From Candidatus Omnitrophota bacterium (GTDB lineage: Bacteria; Omnitrophota; Gorgyraeia; 2-02-FULL-51-18), in assembly GCA_022072175.1 (NCBI GenBank), contig JAJVIE010000003.1, forward strand, positions 120,598 through 184,597: a DNA stretch of 64,000 bases. The letters run 5' to 3'. The stretch's first letter is position 1. The number at the start of each line of letters is the position of its first letter. Positions 51,817-61,600 of the stretch are shown one piece after another. The notes below the pieces were generated by a model. It made no database searches, was not told the DNA's origin, and saw nothing but the letters and a program-made list of their open reading frames with translations. The position numbers and the translations under genes were made by a program.

Positions 51817-52800
51817 TCACGCCAGAAGGTTGCGCATCGAGACCCAGACGGCGGTCCCGAGCAGGTTGAGCAGAGCGAAGGGGATCAGGACCTTCCACGC
51901 GAAGGCCATCAACTGATCGCTGCGCAGGCGCGGGAACGTCCAGCGTATCCACATGACGATCAGCACCAGAAGATAGGTCTTGAGCAGCAACCACACCGGA
52001 CCCGGCAGCAGCGGGCCCTGCCAGCCTCCCAGAAAGAGCGTGGCCGCGATGGCCGAGGACACGAAGATCGCCGTGTACTCGCCCAGGAAGAAGAGGGCGA
52101 AGCGCATGCCCGAATACTCGGTGTGAAAACCCGCCACCAGCTCCGACTCGGCCTCGGGGATGTCGAACGGCGCGCGGTTGGCCTCGGCCAGTGAAGCGCA
52201 GAAGAAGATCAGGAAGGCCACCGGCTGCAGCAGGATGAACCAGATCCTGTCCTGTGCGGCGACGATCTCGGTCATGCGCAGGGTACCCGTGGTGAGCACG
52301 ACACCCATCGTCGAGAGCATCAGGGGGATCTCGTAGGAGATGTTCTGCGCGACCGCTCTCATGGAGCCGAGCAGGGCGTACTTGTTGTTGGAGGACCAGC
52401 CGGCGATGAAGATGCCGATGAAGGAGATGTTGGCCAGAGAGAAGAGCAGGAGAAACCCGATGTTGAGGTCCCGGATGATCGCTCCCGGACCCAGCGGCAG
52501 GATGATGAACGCTCCCAAAAGGGGCGCGAAGGCCAGCACGGGAGCCAGGGCATAAAGGAAGCGATCCGAGGCGTACGGGCGGACGAGCTCCTTGGTGAGG
52601 AGCTTGACCGCGTCCGCGACGGTCTGCAGGAGGCCTTGAGGGCCGACATGGATGGGTCCGCGGCGCAACTGCAGGCGGGCGGCCACGCGCCGCTCCATCC
52701 AGACCAGGAACAGGGCGTTGACCGACACGAAGAGGATCGCCAGCGTCCCGTAGAGGACGATCCTGATCAGTTCCTCGAACACGGGCGGGATCGGCGTCAT
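51817..52800 (-). CDS. nuoH: NADH-quinone oxidoreductase subunit H
   Basis: A 327-residue membrane subunit with eight helices forming the quinone chamber. Signatures: VWMERRVAARLQLRRGPIHVGPQGLLQ, SYEIPLM, EANRAPFDIPEAESELVAGFHTEYSG and RWTFPRLRSDQLM. It follows nuoCD with a four-base overlap. The absence of nuoE, F and G between it and nuoCD is notable. Confidence 0.96.
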   Translation of the reverse strand: MTPIPPVFEELIRIVLYGTLAILFVSVNALFLVWMERRVAARLQLRRGPIHVGPQGLLQTVADAVKLLTKELVRPYASDRFLYALAPVLAFAPLLGAFIILPLGPGAIIRDLNIGFLLLFSLANISFIGIFIAGWSSNNKYALLGSMRAVAQNISYEIPLMLSTMGVVLTTGTLRMTEIVAAQDRIWFILLQPVAFLIFFCASLAEANRAPFDIPEAESELVAGFHTEYSGMRFALFFLGEYTAIFVSSAIAATLFLGGWQGPLLPGPVWLLLKTYLLVLIVMWIRWTFPRLRSDQLMAFAWKVLIPFALLNLLGTAVWVSMRNLLA

Positions 52801-54440
52801 CGGTCGATCTCCGGCAGGACGATGTCGGTGCTTCCCAGCACCGAGACCACGTCCGAGATCAGACAGCCCGGCAGGAGCGCCGGGAGCGAGCTGAGGTTCG
52901 AGAACGACGGTGTACGGAGCTTGATCCGGTACGGGTTGAGCGTGCCGTCGCTGACCAGATACATGCCGAAGGTCCCGCGCGCGCTCTCGACGGCGGAGTA
53001 GTACTCGCCCTTGGGTACGTTCTTAGGGAGCTTGCCGAGCGTGATCTCACCGTCGGGGATGCGTTCGATGAGCTGGCGCACGATCTTGACGGATTCCTCC
53101 ATCTCGCGCACGCGCACCACGTAGCGCGCGTAGGCATCGCCGCCCTCGGCGGTCACGACGTCGAAATCCAGCTGGGGATAGATCGAGTACGGCTCGGTCC
53201 GTCTGAGGTCAGCGGCCACTCCGGTGGCGCGCAGCATCGGTCCGGTCACGCCGTAGGAGAGGGCGGTGTCGCGCGTCAGCCGACCCAGACCCTCGACTCG
53301 TTTGCGGAAGATGACGTTCTTGCGCACGAGCTTGTCGTAGTCCTTGAGGTGCTTCGTGAACTCCGGCAGGAAGGCCCGGATCGCCGGCAGCATCTCCGCG
53401 GGGATGTCCTTGTCGAGGCCGCCGAAGCGGAAATAGTCGTACGTGAGGCGCTCGCCGGTGGCCATCTCGAGGATGTCCAGGACCTTCTCGCGGTCGTCGA
53501 AGCAGTAGAAGAACGGCGTGAAACCGCCCAGGTCCAGCAGGTAGGTGCCCATCCACAGGAGGTGACTGGAGATGCGGTTGAGCTCGGTGGTCAGCACCCG
53601 GATGGCTTCCACGCGGGGAGACGGCGACACGCCCATGGCCCGCTCGATCAGGAGCGCGTAGGCCATGTTGTAGCTCATCGCGCCGACGTAATCGAGGCGG
53701 CCCATGTTGGGCCAGCAGGCCGGATAGGTCTGGATCTCCATCATCTTCTCTTGATGACGGTGAGAGTATCCGATGATGGGTTCGGCGTCGATCACGCGCT
53801 CGCCGGTCAGGTGCAGCAGGACACGAAGGACCCCGTGCGTGCTCGGATGCTGGGGTCCGAGGTTCAGGTAGAAATCCCTATCCTTGCAGGTGAGCGACTG
53901 CTTACGGTTGAGGTCGAATCCCGCGGCGTCCTCTCCGATGAGCTTGAGGCTCTGTTCGACATCGGAGCCCTTGGGCTCTCCTTTGAAGCTCTTGAGGAGC
54001 GGATAGATCGTCGAGCTCTCGGGCAGGAGCAGGCGCTTAAGGCCCGGATGGCCCGTGAACGTCACCCCGAAGAACTCGTGGATCTCCCTCTCGAACCAGT
54101 CGGCGCTCTTGTAGACGGGCCAGAGGCTCGGCGCTCTCCAAGTACCGTCGCCGGGCTGTCCGCCGTCCTTGGCCACGAGCACCTTGACGCAGCAGCGCTC
54201 GGCCCGGTCCCAACGGTTGAAATGGTACACCAGCTCGACGCACTCGGCGAAGTCGACGGCCGTCTCGGACTCGAGGAAGTACCCGGCCTCCCGGAAACGC
54301 GTCGCGACGGCCACGATCTGCGCGGCGGGCACCAGCGCTTCGAAGCGCACGCCGGCCGTCTTGGGGTCCCTTTCGGCGAACTCGTCGGGCTTGACCGAGG
54401 ACAGCAGCCACTCTTGCAGGGCCGAGAGCGTTGAGCTCAT
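52797..54440 (-). CDS. nuoCD: Fused NADH-quinone oxidoreductase subunit CD
   Basis: A 547-residue fusion. Residues about 1-150 are NuoC ([26 protein letters not shown]); about 165-547 are NuoD ([49 protein letters not shown]-type end). Fusion of C and D is known in several lineages. ATG 54440 overlaps the nuoB stop by four bases. Confidence 0.95.
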   Translation of the reverse strand: MSSTLSALQEWLLSSVKPDEFAERDPKTAGVRFEALVPAAQIVAVATRFREAGYFLESETAVDFAECVELVYHFNRWDRAERCCVKVLVAKDGGQPGDGTWRAPSLWPVYKSADWFEREIHEFFGVTFTGHPGLKRLLLPESSTIYPLLKSFKGEPKGSDVEQSLKLIGEDAAGFDLNRKQSLTCKDRDFYLNLGPQHPSTHGVLRVLLHLTGERVIDAEPIIGYSHRHQEKMMEIQTYPACWPNMGRLDYVGAMSYNMAYALLIERAMGVSPSPRVEAIRVLTTELNRISSHLLWMGTYLLDLGGFTPFFYCFDDREKVLDILEMATGERLTYDYFRFGGLDKDIPAEMLPAIRAFLPEFTKHLKDYDKLVRKNVIFRKRVEGLGRLTRDTALSYGVTGPMLRATGVAADLRRTEPYSIYPQLDFDVVTAEGGDAYARYVVRVREMEESVKIVRQLIERIPDGEITLGKLPKNVPKGEYYSAVESARGTFGMYLVSDGTLNPYRIKLRTPSFSNLSSLPALLPGCLISDVVSVLGSTDIVLPEIDR

Positions 54441-55069
54441 GAGGCCGCGGGCGCCGGTGCGGCGGCCGGAGGCGCGGGGGGCTTGCGGAAATCCGCGCGG
54501 GAGATCGCGTTCTTGTAGTCGGCCGGACGGGCGTCCTGCGAATCGTTGACGACGGCCGGGGAGAGCGTGCCCTGGGTCTTGCCGGCGATGACGAGCTTCT
54601 TGAGCTCGAGGATGCCGGCGATGAGCGCTTCGGGACGAGGGGGACATCCGGGGACGTAGACGTTGACCGGAATGATCTTGTCGATCCCTTCGAGGATGCC
54701 GTACTGGCCGGGATACTTGAACGGACCGCCCGCTGTCGCGCAGCCGCCGAGCGCGATCACGTACTTGGGGGAGGCCATCTGGTCGTACAGGGTCTTGATG
54801 CAAGGCACCATCTTGCGGGAGATGGTGCCGGCGACGATCATCAGGTCCGCCTGCCGGGGCGAGGGCCGCGCGACGCCGAAGCCGAAGCGGTCCAGGTCAT
54901 AGCGCGCCGCGCCGCCGGCCATGAACTCGATGGCGCAGCAGGCCAGACCGAAGGTCAGCGGCCAGAGCGAGTTGGCGCGAGCGAGGTTGAAAGCATCCTC
55001 GACCTTGAAGAGATTGACGAGTCCCGGTGCCGGGGACTGCGGACGGAGGAGGTCGTCGTTCATTTCCAT
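54437..55069 (-). CDS. nuoB: NADH-quinone oxidoreductase subunit B
   Basis: A 210-residue subunit holding cluster N2. All four ligands are present: the CC pair in LACCAIEFM, Cys in LGGCATAGG and in [11 protein letters not shown]. The tail is an Ala/Pro-rich extension. ATG 55069 and the ATG two codons later (55063, overlapping the nuoA stop as ATGA) are both possible starts. Confidence 0.95.
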   Translation of the reverse strand: MEMNDDLLRPQSPAPGLVNLFKVEDAFNLARANSLWPLTFGLACCAIEFMAGGAARYDLDRFGFGVARPSPRQADLMIVAGTISRKMVPCIKTLYDQMASPKYVIALGGCATAGGPFKYPGQYGILEGIDKIIPVNVYVPGCPPRPEALIAGILELKKLVIAGKTQGTLSPAVVNDSQDARPADYKNAISRADFRKPPAPPAAAPAPAAS

Positions 55070-55422
55070 TCGAACAACCCCCGGCTCCAAGCATAGAGGA
55101 TGGCGAAGGTCAGGATGAGCAGGAACAGTCCGACCTCGATCAACGCCAGCGGTCCGGGCATTTCCTTGTATATAAGGAGGACGGGGAACAGGAAAGCCGC
55201 CTCGACGTCGAAGGCCAGGAAGATCAGCGCGAACAGGTAGTAGTTGAGATCGAACTGGATCCAGGCGGTACCGATGGGGACTTCGCCGCTCTCGTACGGA
55301 TCGACCGCGCGCAGTCCGCGGCTTTTGGGGGTGATGAAGCGGGGGAGGATGGTGTTGACGACGACGAACCCTACGCCGATGATCAAAAAGCCTAGAACAT
55401 ATGCGTAGTCGTTCAACAGCAT
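55060..55422 (-). CDS. nuoA: NADH-quinone oxidoreductase subunit A
   Basis: A 120-residue membrane subunit with three helices. [40 protein letters not shown] is the conserved core. ATG 55422 follows GGAG by five bases; an upstream in-frame ATG (55479) would lie within the promoter. First gene of the operon. Confidence 0.95.
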   Translation of the reverse strand: MLLNDYAYVLGFLIIGVGFVVVNTILPRFITPKSRGLRAVDPYESGEVPIGTAWIQFDLNYYLFALIFLAFDVEAAFLFPVLLIYKEMPGPLALIEVGLFLLILTFAILYAWSRGLFEWK

Positions 55423-55450
55423 GCGAACTCCGGAAAAGTTTATGGGGGGC

Positions 55451-55479
55451 AGTATACAGAAAAGGCACTTTGAAGTCAA
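55451..55479 (-). promoter_or_regulatory. Promoter of the nuo operon
   Basis: On the minus strand TTGACT (55474-55479), 17-base spacer, TATACT (55451-55456). The expected start near 55444 gives a leader of about 22 bases before ATG 55422. Confidence 0.85.
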
Positions 55480-55549
55480 CGGACATCGGGCATCAGGGGC
55501 GGTCCGGACGGATTTAAGCGTATTTAGACGCCGGGGATGCTCGACAAAA

Positions 55550-55603
55550 TCTCAGTATTGTTATAAGTAGTTTAATTATAACAGTTTATAACAATAATTG
55601 AGA
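55550..55603. repeat. Long AT-rich inverted repeat between nuo and the giant gene
   Basis: Arm TCTCA-G-TATTGTTATAA (55550-55566) and arm TTATAACAATA-AT-TGAGA (55586-55603) are complementary except for a small bulge; the 19-base centre contains another TTATAAC. It lies 12 bases upstream of the giant gene's -35 and about 70 bases upstream of the nuo promoter. It may be a multi-site operator or a cruciform. The remainder of the 55480-55674 gap holds nothing else I can identify. Confidence 0.75.
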
Positions 55604-55614
55604 CGCTCTTGGAT

Positions 55615-55644
55615 TTGCCCCAAAAGGCGGCTTTCAAGTATACT
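55615..55644 (+). promoter_or_regulatory. Promoter of the giant gene
   Basis: TTGCCC (55615-55620), 18-base spacer, TATACT (55639-55644). Expected start near 55651, about 24 bases before TTG 55675. Confidence 0.7.
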
Positions 55645-55674
55645 TTTCATTGTGCGTACGACGGGGATCATTCA

Positions 55675-58600
55675 TTGCCTATAACTAATAATAAAAGACT
55701 CTATAAGCGCTTGATCGCGTTCGTCGTCGTCTGCGCCGTTGCCGTAGCCGACATCGCGCCGCTGGCCGCGGCGGAGGTCAAGACAGCCCTCCATCCGCTC
55801 GAAGCGCTGGTCCGCCGGCCGGCGCTCCTGAGCGTGCCCGTCGCGAACGCCGAGCTCAAGGAACTGCACGAGGCCCCCTCCGATACGCTGATCATCCACA
55901 TCCAGGACGCCCACTCCAATCTCTCCGCGCAGGAGAACCTCGCCGCGACGCTCGACCGCATCCTACGCCGGCATCAGGTGTCGTTGGTGCTCGTGGAAGG
56001 CGGCACGCGGGACAGCTCCCTCACGCCGCTGCGCAAAGTCGCCTCGCCCGAGGTCTGGCGGCGTGTCGCCCGCAAATACCTGATCGAAGGACGGATCGCC
56101 GGTGAAGAGTATCTCAATCTGACCTCGGACCTGCCCATGCGCATCATCGGCATCGAGGACCGCGGGTTGTACATGGACAGCCTGCGCGCCTACGCGCGGC
56201 TGGCTGGACAGCGCGGCGAGATCCTCGAATACCTGCGTGAAGCTTCGGCCGCCGTGGGGACGCTCAAGCAGGCCGGATATCCGCGCAAACTGTTGGACTA
56301 TGAGAAGGACACGGCCGGTCCTGACGGCCCGGCCGCGGACGGACGGGCGGAGGCGCTCTTGGCATACGCGGCCGATAAGGGGATCGCCGGACAGATCGAT
56401 TGGCCGCAGTTGACGCGGCTCAGGGATATCAAGCGCCTCGAGACCGGGATCAACTACGAGGTCGCCAATATCGAGCAGGCCGCGGTGCTCGAGGAATTGA
56501 TGCGTCGCGGTGTCGCGGATCCGACGGTTGAGGGGTTTTCAGGGCTGAGCCGCTCATGGGACCGGAGCGCCGCTCAATATGCCTACTTTGAAAATACTTT
56601 TCGTATAGCTAAATCAAAGAATATCGACCTCTCGGCTTATCCGGAACTCCTGAAATACCATGAATATCTCGCGGCGTTCCAAGAGCTGGACCTCGAAGCC
56701 CTGTTGTCGGAGATGGATCGACTCGAGGAGAGGATGTACGCCGAGTTCCTGGCCACGCCGGGCCAGCGGCGATTGAGGGCGATCGACCGTTATCTGGACT
56801 TGTCCCGCACGGCCTATCAGATCCGGTTGAGCTCCGACGAGTTCGAGCTCCTGCGGATCAACTCACCGCGATTCCGGACCCGGGCGTGGCTGGCGGCCGT
56901 CAATCGCGCGCTGGCGGACGGCGCCCGTGAAAGCGACTGGGTCCCGTACCGCCCTGTCCTCGACGAAGGACGCGGAGCGCTCGAGGAGTTCTATGGATCG
57001 GTGTCCCGGCGCGACCGCGCGTTCGTCGACAACATCGAGCGCATCCTCTCCGGGGAGCGCCACAAGGTCGCCGTCGTGATCGCCGGAGGTTATCACACCG
57101 CGCAATTGTCGCGGCTGTTCCGCCAAAGAGGATATTCGTACGCGGTGCTCAGTCCCATCGTGACCGCCGAGACCGACCAGCGCAAATACGAGGAGGTCCT
57201 GTTGAGGCCTCTGGGCGGAGGAACGGACGCTCCCGCTGAGCCTCGAGCGCCGCGGGCTTCGTCCGAGATGATCCGGAAGATGCCTCTTGTCGAGATGGAG
57301 CAGGACGTCGCTGACCTCACCAAGGACGGGGCTCTGATGGCCGGCACCGATGAAGCGACCGCCGCTCAGGTGGCGCTGGAGCTTCTGAGGCCCGAGTTGG
57401 CCGCGGAGACCGTGTCGGCGGCACCGGCGCCGGAGAGGCGTCCCCGGGAGTCCGCGACGACCCGCTCGGGACCCGGGCTCCGCGGCGGTCGGCGTTCACC
57501 GGTCCTCATCGAGCGCGCGCACCCGTTCGTCGCGCTGGCCGGGATCGTTTATGCGATCGCTCAGTACGGACCCTGGGCGACCGCGGTCGGAGCCCTCGTC
57601 GGGGAGATCGCCCTGCGGGTCGGCGTGCGATCCGGTCTGATCCGGGTGGTCAGCGGAGCGGAGGCCGACTACGAACGTGATCGTCAGCAGGGCGCGCGCC
57701 TGGCCGGTCCGACCCAGGCCCGACCGCTCGCCGAGCTCAAGGAGATCTTCGGCGCGGACCTGGAGAGCGCGCTCAGCTTCGCGTCCGAGGGAGCGGTGAC
57801 GGAGGGGCAGGTCGCCGGCTGGAGTTCGGCGACCGCTCAGGTCTTCACCAATCAGAACATGGGTGTGCAGCGCAGTGTGATCCGAGCCGAGGTTTCGCTC
57901 TCCGGAAGGACCGAACCGCTCGTGTTCTTCATCAAGACGATCGAACAGCCGGGTCGCTTGGACGCGCTCGAAGAGCTGACACGCGAGGAGTATCACAACC
58001 GGTTGATGGCCGAGGTGGATCGTGGACCGGACGCTCGGGTGTACACCGGCGGCGTTCGTCCGGCCCTGCTCATCCGGCGCGTCCGCGGCGAGGAGCTCAG
58101 CGAGGACGAGATCCGCCGGCCCGATCTCCGGCTCATCGAGGCGCTGGCCGAAGCGTACGGAGGAGCGGCAGCGGTCGGTCTGGCGACGGGGGATTCGATG
58201 CAGTCGTACCCCGAGAACGTTTTTTCGTTCCGGGACGGCCGGTTCGTGCAGGTCCACCGTTTCAAGCCGTGGCACATCTTCAGGGATGAGGAAGGGAAGA
58301 TCCGCTTCATCGATTTCGGGATGTCCATCCTCAATCAGGCCGAAGTGCAGCGGGAGCGGGAGCGGGCGCTGGAGACGCTGGTCCACGCTCTGGGCGCACC
58401 CTCGCTGGAACAGCGCATCCGCGAGACCTTCGCGAACGCCTACCGCAGAGGGCAGGCGCTCGCCCGGCAGACGCAGAGCGGAGCGCGGCTGGCCGAGGGC
58501 TATGAAGAAAGTTCATCGGATCTGGTGTCCCGTGGAACGCCGGTCGAGACCGTCGCCTCGTTGGCCCGGACGCCCGGGGATGACGTCACCTATCTGTCGC

Positions 58601-61600
58601 TGAGGTTCGACGGGCGCGACCTGCGCAGACAGCTGGAGGTCCTGCGCGAGAGGGACGCCGCGCCGGAGTTCCTGGAACTGCTCAAGAGCCTCGGCGATGA
58701 CCTGTACTTCGTGACGGACCGTACGCCCAAAGATACGAACGGTGCCCGGCCCGTGTACTGGCAGTTGTCCCGCGCGTTCTCCGGAGGTCCGAGCCGTTCG
58801 GTGATGTGGAAAGCGGCTCCCGGACACTGGTTGCAGATCAAGGGCGTCGGTGACGGGAGTCGTTATCCGTTGCGACCGAACCTCGAGCCCAAGCTGTCGT
58901 CGTGGGACCTGCTGGGCGGTTCCAAAAGGTCCCTGGCCGTGCAGGAGATCCGTAACGCCCTGCAGCTGCATGCGCTGTGGGAGGAGCTCGGCCGCGGCGG
59001 TACCGGCCGTTCGCTGGTCATCGGCACCCCGTACGAGGTCATCGTTCCGCAGTCCCTTCCGGTGCTGGACGCGGATGCGGGTCATGCCCTGGACCCGATA
59101 CGGTATCTGTCGAGCTGGTTGTCGGAACAGGCCGCGAACGTTGTCCGGCATCTCTTCCAACTGCACCTGCACGAGAAGGTCGATACGCTCTCGAGCGAAT
59201 TGCTGGAAAGACTGCTCGTTCACCTGGAGCCGGCACAGCTTCGGACCTGGGTGCCCGCCGACGTATCGCCGCGTTCGTACGAGCGCGTCTCCACCGCTGA
59301 GGAGGCACGGATCTTCTACAGGTCGCTCTTCGAGGCGTACGGGCAGATGTTCACGGAGCCGGTCATGGCGTTCGAGGATCCCGCGGAGTACGCGCGGGAA
59401 GTGCGGCGGCTCAACGGTCCGGCCGTGGACGCGATCTTCGAGGCCGCCGCCGACAATCTCGGCCGGATCGTCGGCCTGTCGGTCGGCGTGGGCGCCGACC
59501 TGTCGGACGCGCTCTCCCGCAAGGACCTGATCGCGGGGTCGGTGCCCAAGGATTTCGACAGCGCCATCGTGCCGGGCTTGATGGACACCCGATTCGATGC
59601 GCGCCGGGCTCCGCTGGCGATGGTCTCGCAGGTCCGTTTCGCGCGGATGGGGCTCTACTGGTTGAGCGAAGTGCTGACGGGGGATCCGGCCCAGGCCTCG
59701 GCCGCGGTCGATCGTTTCGCGCGGACCGTCCGCCAAGTGGACGCATACGTGCGCAGCAACGTCGCCGCCGACGGTCAGAACGTCCTGCTCCATCGTGACT
59801 ACGCCCTGCAGTTCCTGCGTTGGCGCTCCAAGGAGGGGACGGCCCTATTGGCGATCGCGCTCGATCCCCCGCGGGGCCGGTTGACCTCGGATGTCGAGCC
59901 GAGCGGCGTCGAGGAGATCGACGCGGAGCTCGTCAAGCTCGAGACGGATGCCGATCGCGGACGGTTCACGAACTTCAAGCAGGCGCTCGGTGAGATCACG
60001 GTGCTGTTGATGGATTTTTTCGACGGGATCGATATCGGCGATCTGGATCGTCGGTTGGCCCAGGCGCTCAGCCGGTCCGCTTGGTCCGGGCCCCGCGAAA
60101 TGGTGTACGTCGCGAACCAGCTGCTGCATGAGGCGCAGGACCTGCCCGAGGACCGCCTGGTCGGCTATCTTGAACAGCAGATCGCGCAGGGGTTCTCCGG
60201 GATCCGTTCCAGGGTCCGCGTCTCGGGAGCGCGTCTGGCCGACCCCACGACGGCGCTCATGACGGAGATCAACGCCGACCTGAGGATCCAGGCCGCCGAC
60301 CGGCTGGCCCTCGATACCCGCAGCGCTCGCGCCGGACTGCTCGATCCGGTGTATCTCCTGCACGATGAGGCCGTCCGGAGCCGTATCAATCCGAACGGAA
60401 AGCCGCTGACGGTGTTGTACGGCGCCGCGGGCGCGGACCTCTCCAACCTTCTGCTCAGCACCGACGCGACGACCGCCTACCTTGTGGATGTGGGCTCGCC
60501 GGATGCCGAGGTCCTCAGGGAGGAGCTGAAGGACTGGGATGAGGTGGATTTCCGCGCGGGCGGGTACCTGCGGGAAAAGCGGGCCCATGGGCACGCGTTG
60601 TCGAGCGGCAGGATCGACGACCTCGAGACCAAGATCGTCGCCGAGCTCAAGGCCATCGGTGTCGACCCGTCAACGGTGTCCGTGTCCGAGGCGGAGGGCG
60701 GAGTGGAAATGCGTTTCGCGTGGGGCCGGCCGGAGGCGCCCGCAAAGGAGAGGCGGGTGCGCTTCATCGCTTCGCCGATCCATGACCCTCAGCGCTACTC
60801 GGCCGCGTTGAAGGACGCGCTCGAACAGGGGATCGACGGCTACTATCAGCGCGCGGCGCTCAACGTCCCGGTCAGCTACCCGCGCTTCCTGTCCACGGTG
60901 GCCGCCGCGGTGAGGCCCGGTGGGTTCGTGGCCGTGGACCGCGTCGCGTACGTCGCGCGCACGTTCGTGCCGGTCGACGGAAGCTTGGCCGCGGGTCTGG
61001 ACGGCTATGAGCGCGTGAGCGTGGACCCCGATGCGACAGGTATCGTCGAAGCCGCCCGTCGTCATGTGCTGGGTCTGGGCGCCGGCGCGGCCAATTACAG
61101 CGGCTATGGCTATGATCTTCAGGTGTTCCTGCGGACCGAGCCTCAGGCCGGAGCGCGATTGTCGGCGGCCGCGGGCAGGTCCGGCCCAGAGGCGGTGTTG
61201 GCTACGGAGCCCGACAGGGGCCGCCGTTTGGAGGCGGCCGCGGCGTTGGGGCTCGACCTGCGGCCCATCGAGAGCGGCCTGCTCGATCCGATCTATGTGC
61301 TGTACGCCCGGGCGGCACAGGAGCGCCTCAATCCGCTCCAACGTCCCCTGCGGGTGCTCTATGGGGGGTCCGGAGCGGATGTGTCGAGCTTCCTGTTGTC
61401 GACCGGAGCCGCTCAAGGGATCTTCGTCGACCACACGCGTTTCTCGGTGAAGCGGTTACGCGCTTATCTCGGGCGCTGGGACGACCTGGGCCGCACGGCC
61501 AGGCGTTATTATGACCAGAAACGGCGCTGGGGTTATGGCGCCGCGGCCGGACGGTTGCGGTCTCCCGAGCTCAAACTGCTGGCCGAGCTGCGCGCGATGG

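Noticed and set aside
58513-59793. 426-codon minus-strand frame, and similar ones at 61456-62928 and 57496-58386, opposite the giant gene
   Set aside because: The plus-strand frame is continuous, has domain-level similarity and a signal peptide; the minus-strand products are Arg/Gln/Asp-rich without motifs.
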